From positions 186,001 through 250,000 of the forward strand of contig NZ_JAEEGB010000026.1 in assembly GCF_016316925.1 (NCBI RefSeq): a DNA stretch of 64,000 nucleotides. The letters are read 5' to 3'. The position numbers and the translations under genes are program-made. The notes beneath the pieces were generated by a model. That model worked only from the letters and a program-made list of their open reading frames with translations. It did no database searches and had not been told where the DNA came from. The DNA is from Clostridium aciditolerans. GTDB lineage: Bacteria > Bacillota > Clostridia > Clostridiales > Clostridiaceae. Positions 16,692 to 25,585 of the stretch are shown one piece after another (positions within the stretch are counted from its first letter, which is position 1; each line of letters begins with the position of its first letter).

Positions 16692-17933
16692 TCACCCTCT
16701 AACCTTATTAACACCACTTTTATCCATCATCAGAGAAATGATATATAAAACCAATACTGGCGTTACTAATAATGAAGTACATGCTATCCCAATGCTTATA
16801 GAAATTTTTGTAGCTATAACTCCAATAATTGGCCCACCTAAAATTTGCCCTAAAGCATTAATTTGTCCATTCATAGAAAGTATAGTAGCTCTTGCATTGT
16901 CATCGATATGGTTATTTAACCATGCACTAAATATAGGCTCATTTATAGTTCTAAACATGTTTGTTGATAAATAAGCTATTAGCATTAAACTAAAGTTTTT
17001 TGTAAGTGCAAATACTAGCATGCATAAAACATAAAATATGTTTATAGCTAATAATATCTTTCCACTATGATTTTCATCTTCTTTCTCTAACTTATTTGAT
17101 ATAAACTGCATTACTATAGCACTTAATATCATCCCTGTAATTCCGAATATACCGAACCAGGTTACTGGCTGAAGATTTCCAAGCTGCGGAAGCGTGGTAT
17201 CCTGTAGAAAATGCGCATTGGAAAGTCTATCATAACCTTCACTAGATAAACCATGAAACAGAGTTATAGAAAGCAAAATCATTAATATGGCTTTACTTTT
17301 CACAAATTTAAATCCTGTTTTAAAAGTGTACCCCATCTTTTTAAAAGTGTTTAAATCTTTAGGAGCAGATGGTTTAAAATTGTTTTCTGGCATATACAAT
17401 CCTAAAAATAATGCAAAAACTATAAATAGACATCCACTGACTATAATAGGCAGCCTAACAGATAAATTACCTATTATTGTGCTTAGTATTATTCCAATAA
17501 CTGTGCCTATTTGCCCTGCTTGCGCTCCTTTTATATATATTTGATCTAAGTACTTAGTTTTCTCTTCTTCTGCAATCCACGCCTCAACAGAGCCGCTGAC
17601 AAAGGTAGAACCTAATCCCCATATTACCTGTGCTGCAAGTATAAAGATAAAGCTAGCAAATGAACCTTCTAAAATGAATCCTAATCCTATTAGAACTGCA
17701 CCGATAATAATAGATAGCTTACGGCTGTATACATCTGCAACTATACCTGTAGGAATTTCAAATAGAAAGCATGCTGCTTCCAGTGTAGTTCCAACAAGTA
17801 TAAGTTGAAGTGGATTTAAATGAACCTTTTCAATATGATAAACTATCATAACTGTAGCTGCCAATGAAAAACACATTGCTGTAATAGCTGAAAATAATAA
17901 ATAAATTTTATATGCTGAAAATTTTTTAACCAT
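16692..17933 (-). CDS. MFS drug-type efflux transporter
   Basis: A 413-residue major facilitator with 12 predicted helices. The first cytoplasmic loop has GIVADVYSRKLS (residues about 60-72) and helix 4 follows with AAQVIWGLGSTFVSGSVEAW, a pattern shared by drug/tetracycline-type exporters. The ATG at 17933 overlaps the stop of a 26-codon upstream frame (TAATG), with GGTGA before it. The gene is controlled by a leader of about 530 nt carrying two terminators, so it is probably induced by the compounds it exports. The substrate is unknown; a translation inhibitor is the best guess from the leader. Confidence 0.87.
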   Translation of the reverse strand: MVKKFSAYKIYLLFSAITAMCFSLAATVMIVYHIEKVHLNPLQLILVGTTLEAACFLFEIPTGIVADVYSRKLSIIIGAVLIGLGFILEGSFASFIFILAAQVIWGLGSTFVSGSVEAWIAEEEKTKYLDQIYIKGAQAGQIGTVIGIILSTIIGNLSVRLPIIVSGCLFIVFALFLGLYMPENNFKPSAPKDLNTFKKMGYTFKTGFKFVKSKAILMILLSITLFHGLSSEGYDRLSNAHFLQDTTLPQLGNLQPVTWFGIFGITGMILSAIVMQFISNKLEKEDENHSGKILLAINIFYVLCMLVFALTKNFSLMLIAYLSTNMFRTINEPIFSAWLNNHIDDNARATILSMNGQINALGQILGGPIIGVIATKISISIGIACTSLLVTPVLVLYIISLMMDKSGVNKVRG

Positions 17934-18013
17934 TAATCATTCACCGTCCCTATATTTTGAAAAAGTTTGTTTGTAATTTGTAATCTAAATATTTTAAATA
18001 TATAAATCATCAT
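17933..18013 (-). CDS. upstream frame translationally coupled to the MFS gene
   Basis: A 26-codon frame from ATG at 18013, beginning MMIYIFKIFRLQ and ending GTVND, with an AAGGAG site 7 nt upstream. Its stop overlaps the MFS start (TAATG). It begins just after the second leader terminator, so it is translated only in read-through transcripts. It could act by coupling or as a second sensor. Confidence 0.5.
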   Translation of the reverse strand: MMIYIFKIFRLQITNKLFQNIGTVND

Positions 18014-18029
18014 AATAATCTCCTTGAAT

Positions 18030-18066
18030 AAAAAAAGCCGCAAATGAACACAGGTTCACTTACAGC
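18030..18066 (-). terminator. second attenuator terminator in the MFS leader
   Basis: GCTGTAAGTGAAC pairs with GTTCATTTGCGGC (13 bp, some G-U) with seven T after it on the minus strand, about 100 nt before the MFS start. Confidence 0.75.
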
Positions 18067-18187
18067 CTCATAATTATATGACCTAAATATAAACATGAAA
18101 TATAGGACTTTAATTTATACAACTTATCATTAAATTATATAGATTAAAATCTTATATCATATCTATAAATGCAGCAAAAATAGGCAT

Positions 18188-18212
18188 AAAAATACCGTGT
18201 TTAGAACACGGT
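18188..18212 (-). terminator. first attenuator terminator in the MFS leader
   Basis: Perfect ACCGTGTT/AACACGGT stem with a three-base loop, followed by ATTTTTAT on the minus strand and GTTTT on the plus strand. It lies mid-leader, well before the coding region. Confidence 0.6.
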
Positions 18213-18387
18213 TTTCCTACTATGCAAATAAGGTGTAACATGCTCATTATAATATTGACTATTTTTGAAGCACACAAATAAATATGGTAAGAATCAAGAT
18301 TTTAAAAATTAATTCTACCACGAATAAACCTTGAACAATTCAAGATTTTTCTACGTACTTCCTAAAAATAATCCCTATTCAGTTAGT

Positions 18388-18414
18388 TTAGTTAAAAACT
18401 ACCTCTTTGCGCAT
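18388..18414 (-). CDS. leader peptide MRKEVVFN of the MFS gene
   Basis: Eight codons from ATG at 18414, with AAAGGTG 8 nt upstream; an in-frame ATG at 18447 would give 19 codons but has no clear ribosome site. The end of the frame (GTAGTTTTTAACTAAACTA) matches the vat leader frame (GTTGTTCTTAACTAAACTA) at 16 of 19 bases, and both end Val-Val-aromatic/aliphatic-Asn-stop. Confidence 0.45.
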   Translation of the reverse strand: MRKEVVFN

Positions 18415-18469
18415 ATTTACAACACCTTTACACTTATATTTTTTCATGTTTATATTTGAGTCTATTTAT

Positions 18470-18497
18470 ATTATACATAAACTTAGGATTTTTTCAA
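18470..18497 (-). promoter_or_regulatory. promoter of the MFS leader
   Basis: TTGAAA (18497-18492) and TATAAT (18475-18470) on the minus strand with 16 bp between. Transcription would start near 18462. The remaining 18498-18672 holds the plus-strand start region of the DUF1361 gene; no other feature was recognised. Confidence 0.65.
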
Positions 18498-18672
18498 TAC
18501 ACTTTTACCTCAATTATGATACATTCTCAATTTTAACCAGAAGCCATATCAGGTATAGGTGATATATATACTTTACATAGACTATATACACTACAATTAA
18601 AATAGTACTATAATTAGTATATAAAAAGTATAATTTTGGTATATTATTTAATATTGGAATTGAGGAAAAAGT

Positions 18673-19362
18673 ATGCTATCATTTTTAAAACAGTCTAATA
18701 AAAACTTATATCATTTAACTACAAAACTTATTGTAATAACCATAATAGCCAGCATGTTTGTATTTTGTAGAATCATTTACCGCGACTCTGGAGGCTACCT
18801 TTTTTTAATATGGAATATATTTTTAGCATGGCTTCCATTTTATTTTAGTTTAATTTATACGAACTATAATTTTAGAATAAATTTTAGTCAATATATGATT
18901 GGCTTATTATGGCTTATCTTTTATCCTAATGCGCCCTATATATTAACAGACTTTATTCACCTATCAAAATATAAATTTTATGAAAATAAATCATATGAAA
19001 TAATCTTTAATTCAAACTTTGCTATATGGTATGATTTCTTTTTAATTAGCATTTTTGTAATTATCGGTTTAGTATTGAGTTTTATATCATTATCTATTAT
19101 GCACAAATATATAAAGGAAAAATATGACTATACCTTAGGGTGGCTTTTTATTCTTATAATTTGTATGCTAAGCAGTTTCGGAATCTATTTAGGAAGATTT
19201 GCAAGGGTAAATAGTTGGGAATTAGTAACTAATCCTTTGTATTTATTAAATGTTATTTTTAATAGTTTTAATCTTCAAGGACTAATTTTTACTATACTAT
19301 TTGGCATTCTAATTCTCATTTTCTATTTAACCTTTTTCTTAATGAATAAATATCATTCTTAA
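18673..19362 (+). CDS. DUF1361 integral membrane protein
   Basis: A 229-residue protein with about seven predicted membrane helices and the family's WLIFYPNAPYILTDFIHL segment (residues about 78-98), plus GIYLGRFARVNSWELVTNP near residue 175. DUF1361 proteins are found in many Firmicutes, and their role is unknown. The ATG has GAGG upstream. It is convergent with the PAP2 phosphatase gene and not in an operon. Confidence 0.88.
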   Translation: MLSFLKQSNKNLYHLTTKLIVITIIASMFVFCRIIYRDSGGYLFLIWNIFLAWLPFYFSLIYTNYNFRINFSQYMIGLLWLIFYPNAPYILTDFIHLSKYKFYENKSYEIIFNSNFAIWYDFFLISIFVIIGLVLSFISLSIMHKYIKEKYDYTLGWLFILIICMLSSFGIYLGRFARVNSWELVTNPLYLLNVIFNSFNLQGLIFTILFGILILIFYLTFFLMNKYHS

Positions 19363-19408
19363 AAATTTGCCTATGATAACTATAGTTATATCCAAATTAA
19401 CAAAGATG

Positions 19409-19978
19409 CTAATAATAAGTTAAACATTTATAAACAAGATTTAAATAGTCTATGATTTCACTGTTAAATATATTTATTACCAAAATAGAACACAAAAGTC
19501 CTAAAACAATTCCTGTAACAACATCTGTAGGATAATGTACATTTAAATAAATCCTAGAAAAAGCAATTAATGAAGCTAAAATTAACACGAAAATGCTTAA
19601 TCGATTGTTCATCATAATAAATATACCTGCCGCCGCAAAGGAAGATGCAGTGTGTCCTGATGGAAAGGAATATGTTATAGGCTTTGATATTAGCAGCTTA
19701 TTTTCTTTCATAGTAACAAAGGGTCTTGTCCTCTTTATTAGATGTTTTATTATCCCTTCGCCAATAATTGTGGTTACAATCAGAGAAGTAATTAACATAT
19801 AACCCTCAGCTCTATAATTATCATTACTTATCAAATATATTGAAATAATTACCCACACTATACCACCGTTACCCATGGCAGTAATCAGTGGCATTATTTT
19901 ATCAAGTATTGTACATCGAAATTTTTTATTTAGTAAATCCAACATCTTTATATCAATATTCTGTAAATAACTCATCAT
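19409..19978 (-). CDS. PAP2-family phosphatase (undecaprenyl-diphosphatase-like)
   Basis: A 189-residue membrane phosphatase with the three PAP2 motifs: KHLIKRTRP (residues about 75-83), PSGHT (about 103-107) and SRIYLNVHYPTD (about 138-149). Five to six membrane helices are predicted. Such enzymes remove a phosphate from lipid pyrophosphates such as undecaprenyl diphosphate at the outer face of the membrane. The gene is monocistronic. Its upstream region contains AAATCTTAAGAAAATCTTAAA-type repeats that could bind a response regulator, but this is only suggestive. Confidence 0.88.
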   Translation of the reverse strand: MMSYLQNIDIKMLDLLNKKFRCTILDKIMPLITAMGNGGIVWVIISIYLISNDNYRAEGYMLITSLIVTTIIGEGIIKHLIKRTRPFVTMKENKLLISKPITYSFPSGHTASSFAAAGIFIMMNNRLSIFVLILASLIAFSRIYLNVHYPTDVVTGIVLGLLCSILVINIFNSEIIDYLNLVYKCLTYY

Positions 19979-20353
19979 ATAACAATCACTTCCCTTCTAT
20001 GTTTTATATACAAATGGGTTGTCTTTAAATGTATCTCAGTCAAATTCATCCTTCTCATATTTCTTTAAAATCCTGTACTTAATATATTCATTATGCGATA
20101 GAAATGTTAAGAACAGATTAGAAATATCTTAAGAAAATCTTAAAATTATTCTCTAATAATATCGATTTGAACTGAAACTTAACTGACACCTAACAAAAAT
20201 TTTCAAAAATCTTTGTCACAACTTTTAATACTTATGTGTTAATATTATAGATGCCAAAATTGAAGGAAGAAAAAGGTATCAAAAATATTCTAGAATATAT
20301 CAATCAAAAGCTTTTGAACAAGGTTACCTAGAGAGGAGGAACGCAGCAAAAGT
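19979..20353. other. divergent regulatory region between PAP2 and sigma genes
   Basis: No gene is seen. It holds the PAP2 promoter side with repeated TCTTAA words (20125-20145) and, before the plus-strand sigma gene, a TTGTCACAAC stretch (about 20212-20221) followed by an AT-rich segment. A GAGGAGG site lies 13-14 nt before the sigma gene's ATG. A specific promoter cannot be assigned. Confidence 0.4.
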
Positions 20354-20884
20354 ATGGGTGTTATCAGTTATTTTAAGAAGAAAAAAGATGAGCAAAATTT
20401 TAGAACTACATATGAAAAATATTATGACACCATTTTCAAAAGAATCTCCTACCTCACTGGGGATATGCATGCAGCTGAAGATTTAACACAGGAGGTATTT
20501 ATGAAGTTATATAATTCACCACCTGATCATAATAACATTGCTGCATGGCTAAATAAGGTTTCTACTAATATTTCATATAACTATATAAGAGATAGAAAAA
20601 TTCATGAGGGAAAAAACGAAGTGATTTATGAAAAAGAAATGGATAACGTAGTTTCAATTGAAGAAGCTGCAATTAACAATTGTGAAGTAGACTTAACTAA
20701 AAAGGCGCTAAATATACTTTCCACTAGAGACCGTATGTGTCTGCTTCTCAAATTTTCAGGATACAAATATAGTGAAATTGCAGAAGTAATCGGAGTAGAT
20801 AAAAACTCTGTGGGCACGCTTATATCGAGAGCACAAACAAAATTTAAGGATAACTACTTAAAATTAGAAAAAAGGGGTGAATAG
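20354..20884 (+). CDS. ECF-type RNA polymerase sigma factor
   Basis: 176 residues with region 2 (HAAEDLTQEVFMKLYN and AAWLNKVSTNISYNYIRDRK, residues about 36-78) and region 4 (LSTRDRMCLLLKFSGYKYSEIAEVIGVDKNSVGTLISRAQTKFK, residues about 118-162). It heads an operon with a zf-HC2 anti-sigma factor and an ABC-2 transporter, an arrangement seen with sigma-X-like factors that respond to envelope stress. The anti-sigma start lies 2 bp after its stop codon. Confidence 0.92.
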   Translation: MGVISYFKKKKDEQNFRTTYEKYYDTIFKRISYLTGDMHAAEDLTQEVFMKLYNSPPDHNNIAAWLNKVSTNISYNYIRDRKIHEGKNEVIYEKEMDNVVSIEEAAINNCEVDLTKKALNILSTRDRMCLLLKFSGYKYSEIAEVIGVDKNSVGTLISRAQTKFKDNYLKLEKRGE

Positions 20885-20886
20885 AA

Positions 20887-21984
20887 ATGAAGTGTCCAAG
20901 TGGAGGAAGCATTCAATCATATATTGACGGAGAACTTAATGATGTTGAAATGAAAGAGATAGAAATGCATCTTTTTGAATGTGAAAAATGCAAGGAAATT
21001 TATAAAGAATTAAACTCTGTAAACAGTTTCGCTATGGGAAAGCTTCAGGATTATAAGAAAGAGTTTGATATAAATAATATAAAAACAGGAAATATGAATA
21101 TTGAAGTAAAGAATAAAAAAGGAGCGTTTAAAGATATGAAAAGATATAAAAAAATAGCAACAGCTGCCTGCGCAGCCCTTGTACTAACTACTTGTGTTAC
21201 GGTGGAACCTATAAGAGCATCAGTTATTAATGCGGTTTCAATTTTTAGAGCAAAGGATATTAAAAGTGTAAATATTTCATTAGATGATGTTAAAAAGCTT
21301 GAAAAAGCACTTGAAGATCATAAGACAGATATTAATATTGATAAAATAGGTAAAGTTAATTTCCAAGGCGGCGAAGAAAAAACTGTAACTATGGAGGAAG
21401 CAAAAAAGACATTACCATTCACAATATCAGTTCCTAAAAATATACCAGAGAAAAATACAGAGAGTATTGTTATAAATGCACCTTCAAAAATTGATTTTAC
21501 TCTAAACGTAGAAAATGTGAATCAACTCCTTAAATCTTTAGGAGGAAAAAAGGTATTTCCTAAAGATTTAGATGGAAAAACTTTTTCTCTAAACATGGCT
21601 GGAACATTAAATATTAGATATAAAGATGCTGCAAATGACAAATATATAAACATAACAGAAAGCAAAGTACCAGAAATTATTGCACCTGCGGAGGCAAATG
21701 TTGATGAAATATTCAATGCTCTTTCAGAGCTTTCTGTATTGCCACCAGAGATGCAAAAACAGCTGAAATCCATGAAGGACTGGAAGAGCACCTTATATGT
21801 CCCTAACGTAGGAAATCAGCTTGAAGAATTAAATATTGATGGAATGAAAGCAGTTGGATCCTTTGAAAATAATAACGGAAACAAATCTTCTTCCATTTTA
21901 ATTCTTAATGATGGTGTTTTAGTTAATATTAATGGTAATGTAGATAAAAATGAAATGCTTGAAATTGCAAAATCTATGAGGTGA
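20887..21984 (+). CDS. zf-HC2 anti-sigma factor
   Basis: A 365-residue protein with an N-terminal zinc-finger anti-sigma domain (YIDGEL, then HLFECEKC, His28-Cys32-Cys35), a membrane helix (ATAACAALVLTTCVTV, residues about 96-111) and an extracytoplasmic domain. The latter contains a segment on coping with stress-like names in DUF4367-like proteins (LPFTISVPKNIPEK, MKAVGSF). The zinc finger would hold the ECF factor encoded just upstream. The gene overlaps the ribosome site and start of the ABC ATPase gene, so all four genes form one operon. Confidence 0.88.
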   Translation: MKCPSGGSIQSYIDGELNDVEMKEIEMHLFECEKCKEIYKELNSVNSFAMGKLQDYKKEFDINNIKTGNMNIEVKNKKGAFKDMKRYKKIATAACAALVLTTCVTVEPIRASVINAVSIFRAKDIKSVNISLDDVKKLEKALEDHKTDINIDKIGKVNFQGGEEKTVTMEEAKKTLPFTISVPKNIPEKNTESIVINAPSKIDFTLNVENVNQLLKSLGGKKVFPKDLDGKTFSLNMAGTLNIRYKDAANDKYINITESKVPEIIAPAEANVDEIFNALSELSVLPPEMQKQLKSMKDWKSTLYVPNVGNQLEELNIDGMKAVGSFENNNGNKSSSILILNDGVLVNINGNVDKNEMLEIAKSMR

Positions 21985-21989
21985 TATTA

Positions 21990-22895
21990 TTGGTAATTGA
22001 AACAGAAAATCTTTCTAAAATATATGAAAACAATAAGGGCTGCAGAGACATAAACATCTCTGTGCCCCAAGGTGAAATTTATGGATTTTTAGGTCCTAAT
22101 GGTGCTGGGAAAAGTACCTTTATAAAAACTATTGTAGGATTATTGTTTCCTACTTCAGGAACTGCACGTATACTAGGCAGACCTATTGGAGATATTGGAG
22201 CAAAGAAAAAAATAGGATATTTACCTGAACTTTTTAAATATCAGGAATGGATGACAGGATTAGATCTCCTGTCTTTCCACTCCTCATTATATAAGCTTGA
22301 TAAGAGAGCTGCTTCTATAAAAATAGAAGAAGTCCTTGAAATTGTTAACCTAAAAGGCGCTGAAAAAAATAAAATAGGTACCTATAGTAAAGGAATGCAG
22401 CAGCGAATAGGCATTGCCAGTGCCCTTCTTTGTGACCCAGAGCTTCTCTTTTTAGATGAGCCTACTTCTGCCCTAGACCCTATAGGAAGAAAAGAAGTTA
22501 GAGATATTATGTTGGAACTAAAAAACATGGGGAAAACTGTATTTTTAAACAGTCATCTTTTAAGTGAAGTAGAGATGGTTTGCGATAGTGCTGCTATTAT
22601 TAGTAAAGGAACCATTATAAAACAAGGGAAAATGAATGATCTTTTAGAAGGAGACACTGTTTTAGATATTCATGCAGAGGATATAAATAATGAAATTTTA
22701 AATAAGCTTGAAAAGATTGATGAAGATGTAATTTTTGATGGAAAAAGCATTAAAATGCATGTAAAGGAGAATGGTGAGATACACGAAATTGCCTCATTAA
22801 TTATAGAAGGCGGTGGAAAGCTCTATGGCCTTACCCCTCACAGGAATAGTCTTGAAGAGCTATTTATAAAACTTGTTGAAAGGGGGCAAGAGTAA
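21990..22895 (+). CDS. ABC transporter ATP-binding protein
   Basis: About 301 residues. Walker A GPNGAGKST (near residue 37), signature YSKGMQQR (near 135), Walker B LLFLDEP (near 155) and the switch His in NSHLL are all intact. A C-terminal extension of about 90 residues is typical of ABC-2 exporters. The TTG at 21990 is preferred, with GAGGTGAT 6 nt upstream; the GTG at 21981 lies inside that site. It powers the permease encoded next, whose start overlaps its stop (TAATG). Likely cargo is unknown. Confidence 0.93.
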   Translation: MVIETENLSKIYENNKGCRDINISVPQGEIYGFLGPNGAGKSTFIKTIVGLLFPTSGTARILGRPIGDIGAKKKIGYLPELFKYQEWMTGLDLLSFHSSLYKLDKRAASIKIEEVLEIVNLKGAEKNKIGTYSKGMQQRIGIASALLCDPELLFLDEPTSALDPIGRKEVRDIMLELKNMGKTVFLNSHLLSEVEMVCDSAAIISKGTIIKQGKMNDLLEGDTVLDIHAEDINNEILNKLEKIDEDVIFDGKSIKMHVKENGEIHEIASLIIEGGGKLYGLTPHRNSLEELFIKLVERGQE

Positions 22896-23746
22896 TGTTT
22901 GCTATTGCACTCTCCACTTTTAAAGAAATCTACAGGAAGAGAATTTTTCACATTATAGGTATTTTAACTATATTATATCTTGTTCTTTTAACTGTTATTT
23001 TTAGTTATATGGGCAAAAATTCCCCTCAAAATAATAGCATGATAAATGTGATTGTAGATCTTTCTTCCACTATTTCTATAGTTGGCTTTTACTTTTCTAG
23101 TATGCTTATAGCCTTTCTAACAGTAATGCTGTCCATAGGGATAGTTTCATCTGAACTAGAAAGCGGAACAATTTTGACCATTTTAACAAAGCCAATTAAA
23201 AGATGCGAATATATACTAGGAAAGTATCTAGGAACAGCTATTCTTATTATTTTATACAGTGCTATTCTTTACATAGCAGTAATTATTATTTCTACTGTAA
23301 GTAAAATATCTATTGTAGAAACTTTTGGAGTAGCAGCACTGGTTAAAGGATTTTTGTTTTTTATTCTTCAGCCTTTAACCATATTGGCACTAGCTCTTTA
23401 TGGAAGCACTAAATTCAAAACCTTAAATAATGGAATTTTAATAATAGCTATATATATACTCGGAACAATTGGCGGGGTAATAGAGCAAGCAGGTGCATTT
23501 ACTAATAACGCTTCCCTTTCCACCATTGGAATAATTTCAAGTTTAATTTCTCCCTTTGAAGTAATATATAGAAAAATGATCTCGACTATCTTTACATCCT
23601 TAGGCTCCTTTAATTTTGTTATGGGCTTTGGTATGCCAGGAAATTCAACTACGCCAAGTGCATGGATGATGGTTTATGTATCTGTATATTTAGTATTTTT
23701 TATATTTATGAGTATCAAGGTATTTGATAAGAAGGACATTGGATAG
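22895..23746 (+). CDS. ABC-2 type transporter permease
   Basis: A 283-residue membrane protein with six predicted helices, of the ABC2_membrane_2 kind. The N-terminal FKEIYRKRIFHIIGI leads to the first helix, and SSELESGTILTILTKPIKRCEYILGKYLG (residues about 86-114) is the conserved cytoplasmic loop that contacts the ATPase. It ends the sigma/anti-sigma/ABC operon and is followed by a strong terminator. Confidence 0.9.
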   Translation: MFAIALSTFKEIYRKRIFHIIGILTILYLVLLTVIFSYMGKNSPQNNSMINVIVDLSSTISIVGFYFSSMLIAFLTVMLSIGIVSSELESGTILTILTKPIKRCEYILGKYLGTAILIILYSAILYIAVIIISTVSKISIVETFGVAALVKGFLFFILQPLTILALALYGSTKFKTLNNGILIIAIYILGTIGGVIEQAGAFTNNASLSTIGIISSLISPFEVIYRKMISTIFTSLGSFNFVMGFGMPGNSTTPSAWMMVYVSVYLVFFIFMSIKVFDKKDIG

Positions 23747-23768
23747 GTTTTAGATAATGTAAAGCACT

Positions 23769-23812
23769 TAAGAAAAGCATCACCACTTAATGGAAGTGGC
23801 GATGCTTTTTTA
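23769..23812 (+). terminator. terminator of the sigma/ABC operon
   Basis: CTTAAGAAAAGCATC-type arms with an inner CCACTT/AAGTGG and a run of six T on the plus strand. Its symmetry could also stop the convergent cell-wall gene. Confidence 0.85.
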
Positions 23813-23880
23813 AGTTAAACTTCTGTAATCTTTTTAACAACCAATCTAAATTATTTTTGTTATCAATTCAAACTCTAAAA

Positions 23881-25326
23881 TTAATTGTTATTTATCGGTG
23901 TGTCGTTAGTACCGTCTAGCTTAATTTTATAAGGAACTGATGGTGCTTCATCAAAAATGCGATTATAGTATATCCACCCATCAGTCACTTTTGGATAATA
24001 TCCATACACATCTGCTATTTTACTAATTCCACTGCCATCTATTTTAATTTTAGATATGGAATGCCTATCAGAGGTAAAATAATAAATCCAATCTTCTGAT
24101 ATATCGAATCCATCTGGATATACATCTGCAATATAAGTTTTGTTACCTCCATCTAGGTTCATTTTATATAGCTGATTAGAGGAAGTTGTAAAATATATGT
24201 TATCTTTATATATCTTAAAGTTTACTATTTGAGTTAATTCATCAGATATTTGTATTCTATCAGAACCTTTAAGTTTAGTTTTATATATTCTACACTTACC
24301 TCCAGCTGATTGCTCTAATTGATAAATATAATCTCCTGCAGCATCTGAAGAAATTATTGTATTCATTGGTAATACGATTTGAACTAATATATCATCAACT
24401 ACTCCAGTTCCCCCTAATATGTTAGCGGTTTTAAATGATGTTAGTCTTGATGATAAGAAGTTTCCGGTGGATACTCCAGAATATGAGCTTACCAATATAA
24501 CTGCTGATGAATTCTTTGCAGCTAAAGCTGAGCCCGCTAAAGCATCTGGGAAATTTTCACCGTTAGATAAATAAATATTGTTAAAATTGAGCTCATTTTC
24601 AAATTTCTTTAATACTGCAATATTTGTATCATATCTACTATCCCCATATAATCTTTCAGCATTAGGCAGCGTATTAAAAATGTTATCACTTACTACATCA
24701 TTTCCACCAATTACATATGTTTTATTTATCTTTTTATCTTTTATATACTTAGCAACACTACTAGGTAAATTTTCTCCTGATGTGAGTATTATAGGCATAC
24801 CTTTTTGTGCTGCAATTGGTGCCATTGACATTGCATCTGGAAAGTTCTCACCGGAAGCTATCGCTAGTTCACCATTAAAACCAAGTTGTTCAGCAACTTT
24901 AACTGCAGTTTCATATCTATCTTGTCCATAAAGACGTATAGCTTCAATATTTATTTGTGAAAGTCTTTTTTCTACACTACTAGGTACAACTGCTGTTCCA
25001 CCTATGATAAATACCTTTTTTACATTTAATCTTTTTAGTTCACTCTCTACCTTACTATCAATACTCTTTCCTGAGTTTAGCAATATAGGTGCGTTATATT
25101 TTTTTGCAAGTGGAGCAGCACTTAAGGCATCTGGAAAATTTTCTCCATTAGCTATAATAGCGTATTCCGAGCCATCAGACCAACCGCTTTTAGAAATTTC
25201 AATGGCAGTATCATATCTGTCACTTCCCCAAATACGGTGAATCTCAGCTGAAGCCATTACCTTAGTTGCAGTAAAAAATGTTATACCTACAGCACATAGC
25301 ATAAGCATTAATTTATTTTTTATCAT
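23881..25326 (-). CDS. secreted cell-wall-binding protein with three CWB2 repeats and a DUF5050-like domain
   Basis: A 481-residue protein. A signal peptide (residues 1-26, MLMLCAVGITFFTATKVMAS) is followed by three CWB2 repeats (about 30-115, 125-215 and 225-310), each with the RxxGxxRYxTA start, the GENFPDA motif and GGxxVV. Residues about 325-481 are tandem YIYQLEQ, NIYFTTSS, WIYYFT and WIYYN motifs, a DUF5050-type propeller. CWB2 modules anchor proteins to anionic wall polymers in clostridia such as the Cwp proteins of C. difficile. The propeller probably binds a ligand outside the cell. It is monocistronic. Confidence 0.93.
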   Translation of the reverse strand: MIKNKLMLMLCAVGITFFTATKVMASAEIHRIWGSDRYDTAIEISKSGWSDGSEYAIIANGENFPDALSAAPLAKKYNAPILLNSGKSIDSKVESELKRLNVKKVFIIGGTAVVPSSVEKRLSQINIEAIRLYGQDRYETAVKVAEQLGFNGELAIASGENFPDAMSMAPIAAQKGMPIILTSGENLPSSVAKYIKDKKINKTYVIGGNDVVSDNIFNTLPNAERLYGDSRYDTNIAVLKKFENELNFNNIYLSNGENFPDALAGSALAAKNSSAVILVSSYSGVSTGNFLSSRLTSFKTANILGGTGVVDDILVQIVLPMNTIISSDAAGDYIYQLEQSAGGKCRIYKTKLKGSDRIQISDELTQIVNFKIYKDNIYFTTSSNQLYKMNLDGGNKTYIADVYPDGFDISEDWIYYFTSDRHSISKIKIDGSGISKIADVYGYYPKVTDGWIYYNRIFDEAPSVPYKIKLDGTNDTPINNN

Positions 25327-25537
25327 CTTAGTACCTCCATTTATTTCTTTATATAAATATCTCTTTGTAATATTGTTACTTTTATTTTGTACTCGCTTCA
25401 GTGCTCTCCTTTTCTAAACAGTAATATTTTATCATTAAATTACCTGTAATTCCATAGATTTATAATTCTAACAACTAATCTAAAATTACTCTTACTTTTG
25501 TATTTTTAATTAATGAAATTTGAATTAAATTGTTATG

Positions 25538-25577
25538 TAAAAAAGCGGCTGTATCCTTTTTGGGATGCAACCGCTAG
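25538..25577 (-). terminator. terminator of the sigV-rsiV-like operon
   Basis: AGCGG and GGATGCA-type arms (AGCGGCTGTATCC with GGATGCAACCGCT) followed by six T on the minus strand. The remainder of 25327-25585 is the AT-rich upstream region of the CWB2 gene. Confidence 0.85.
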
Positions 25578-25585
25578 TTTATTAT

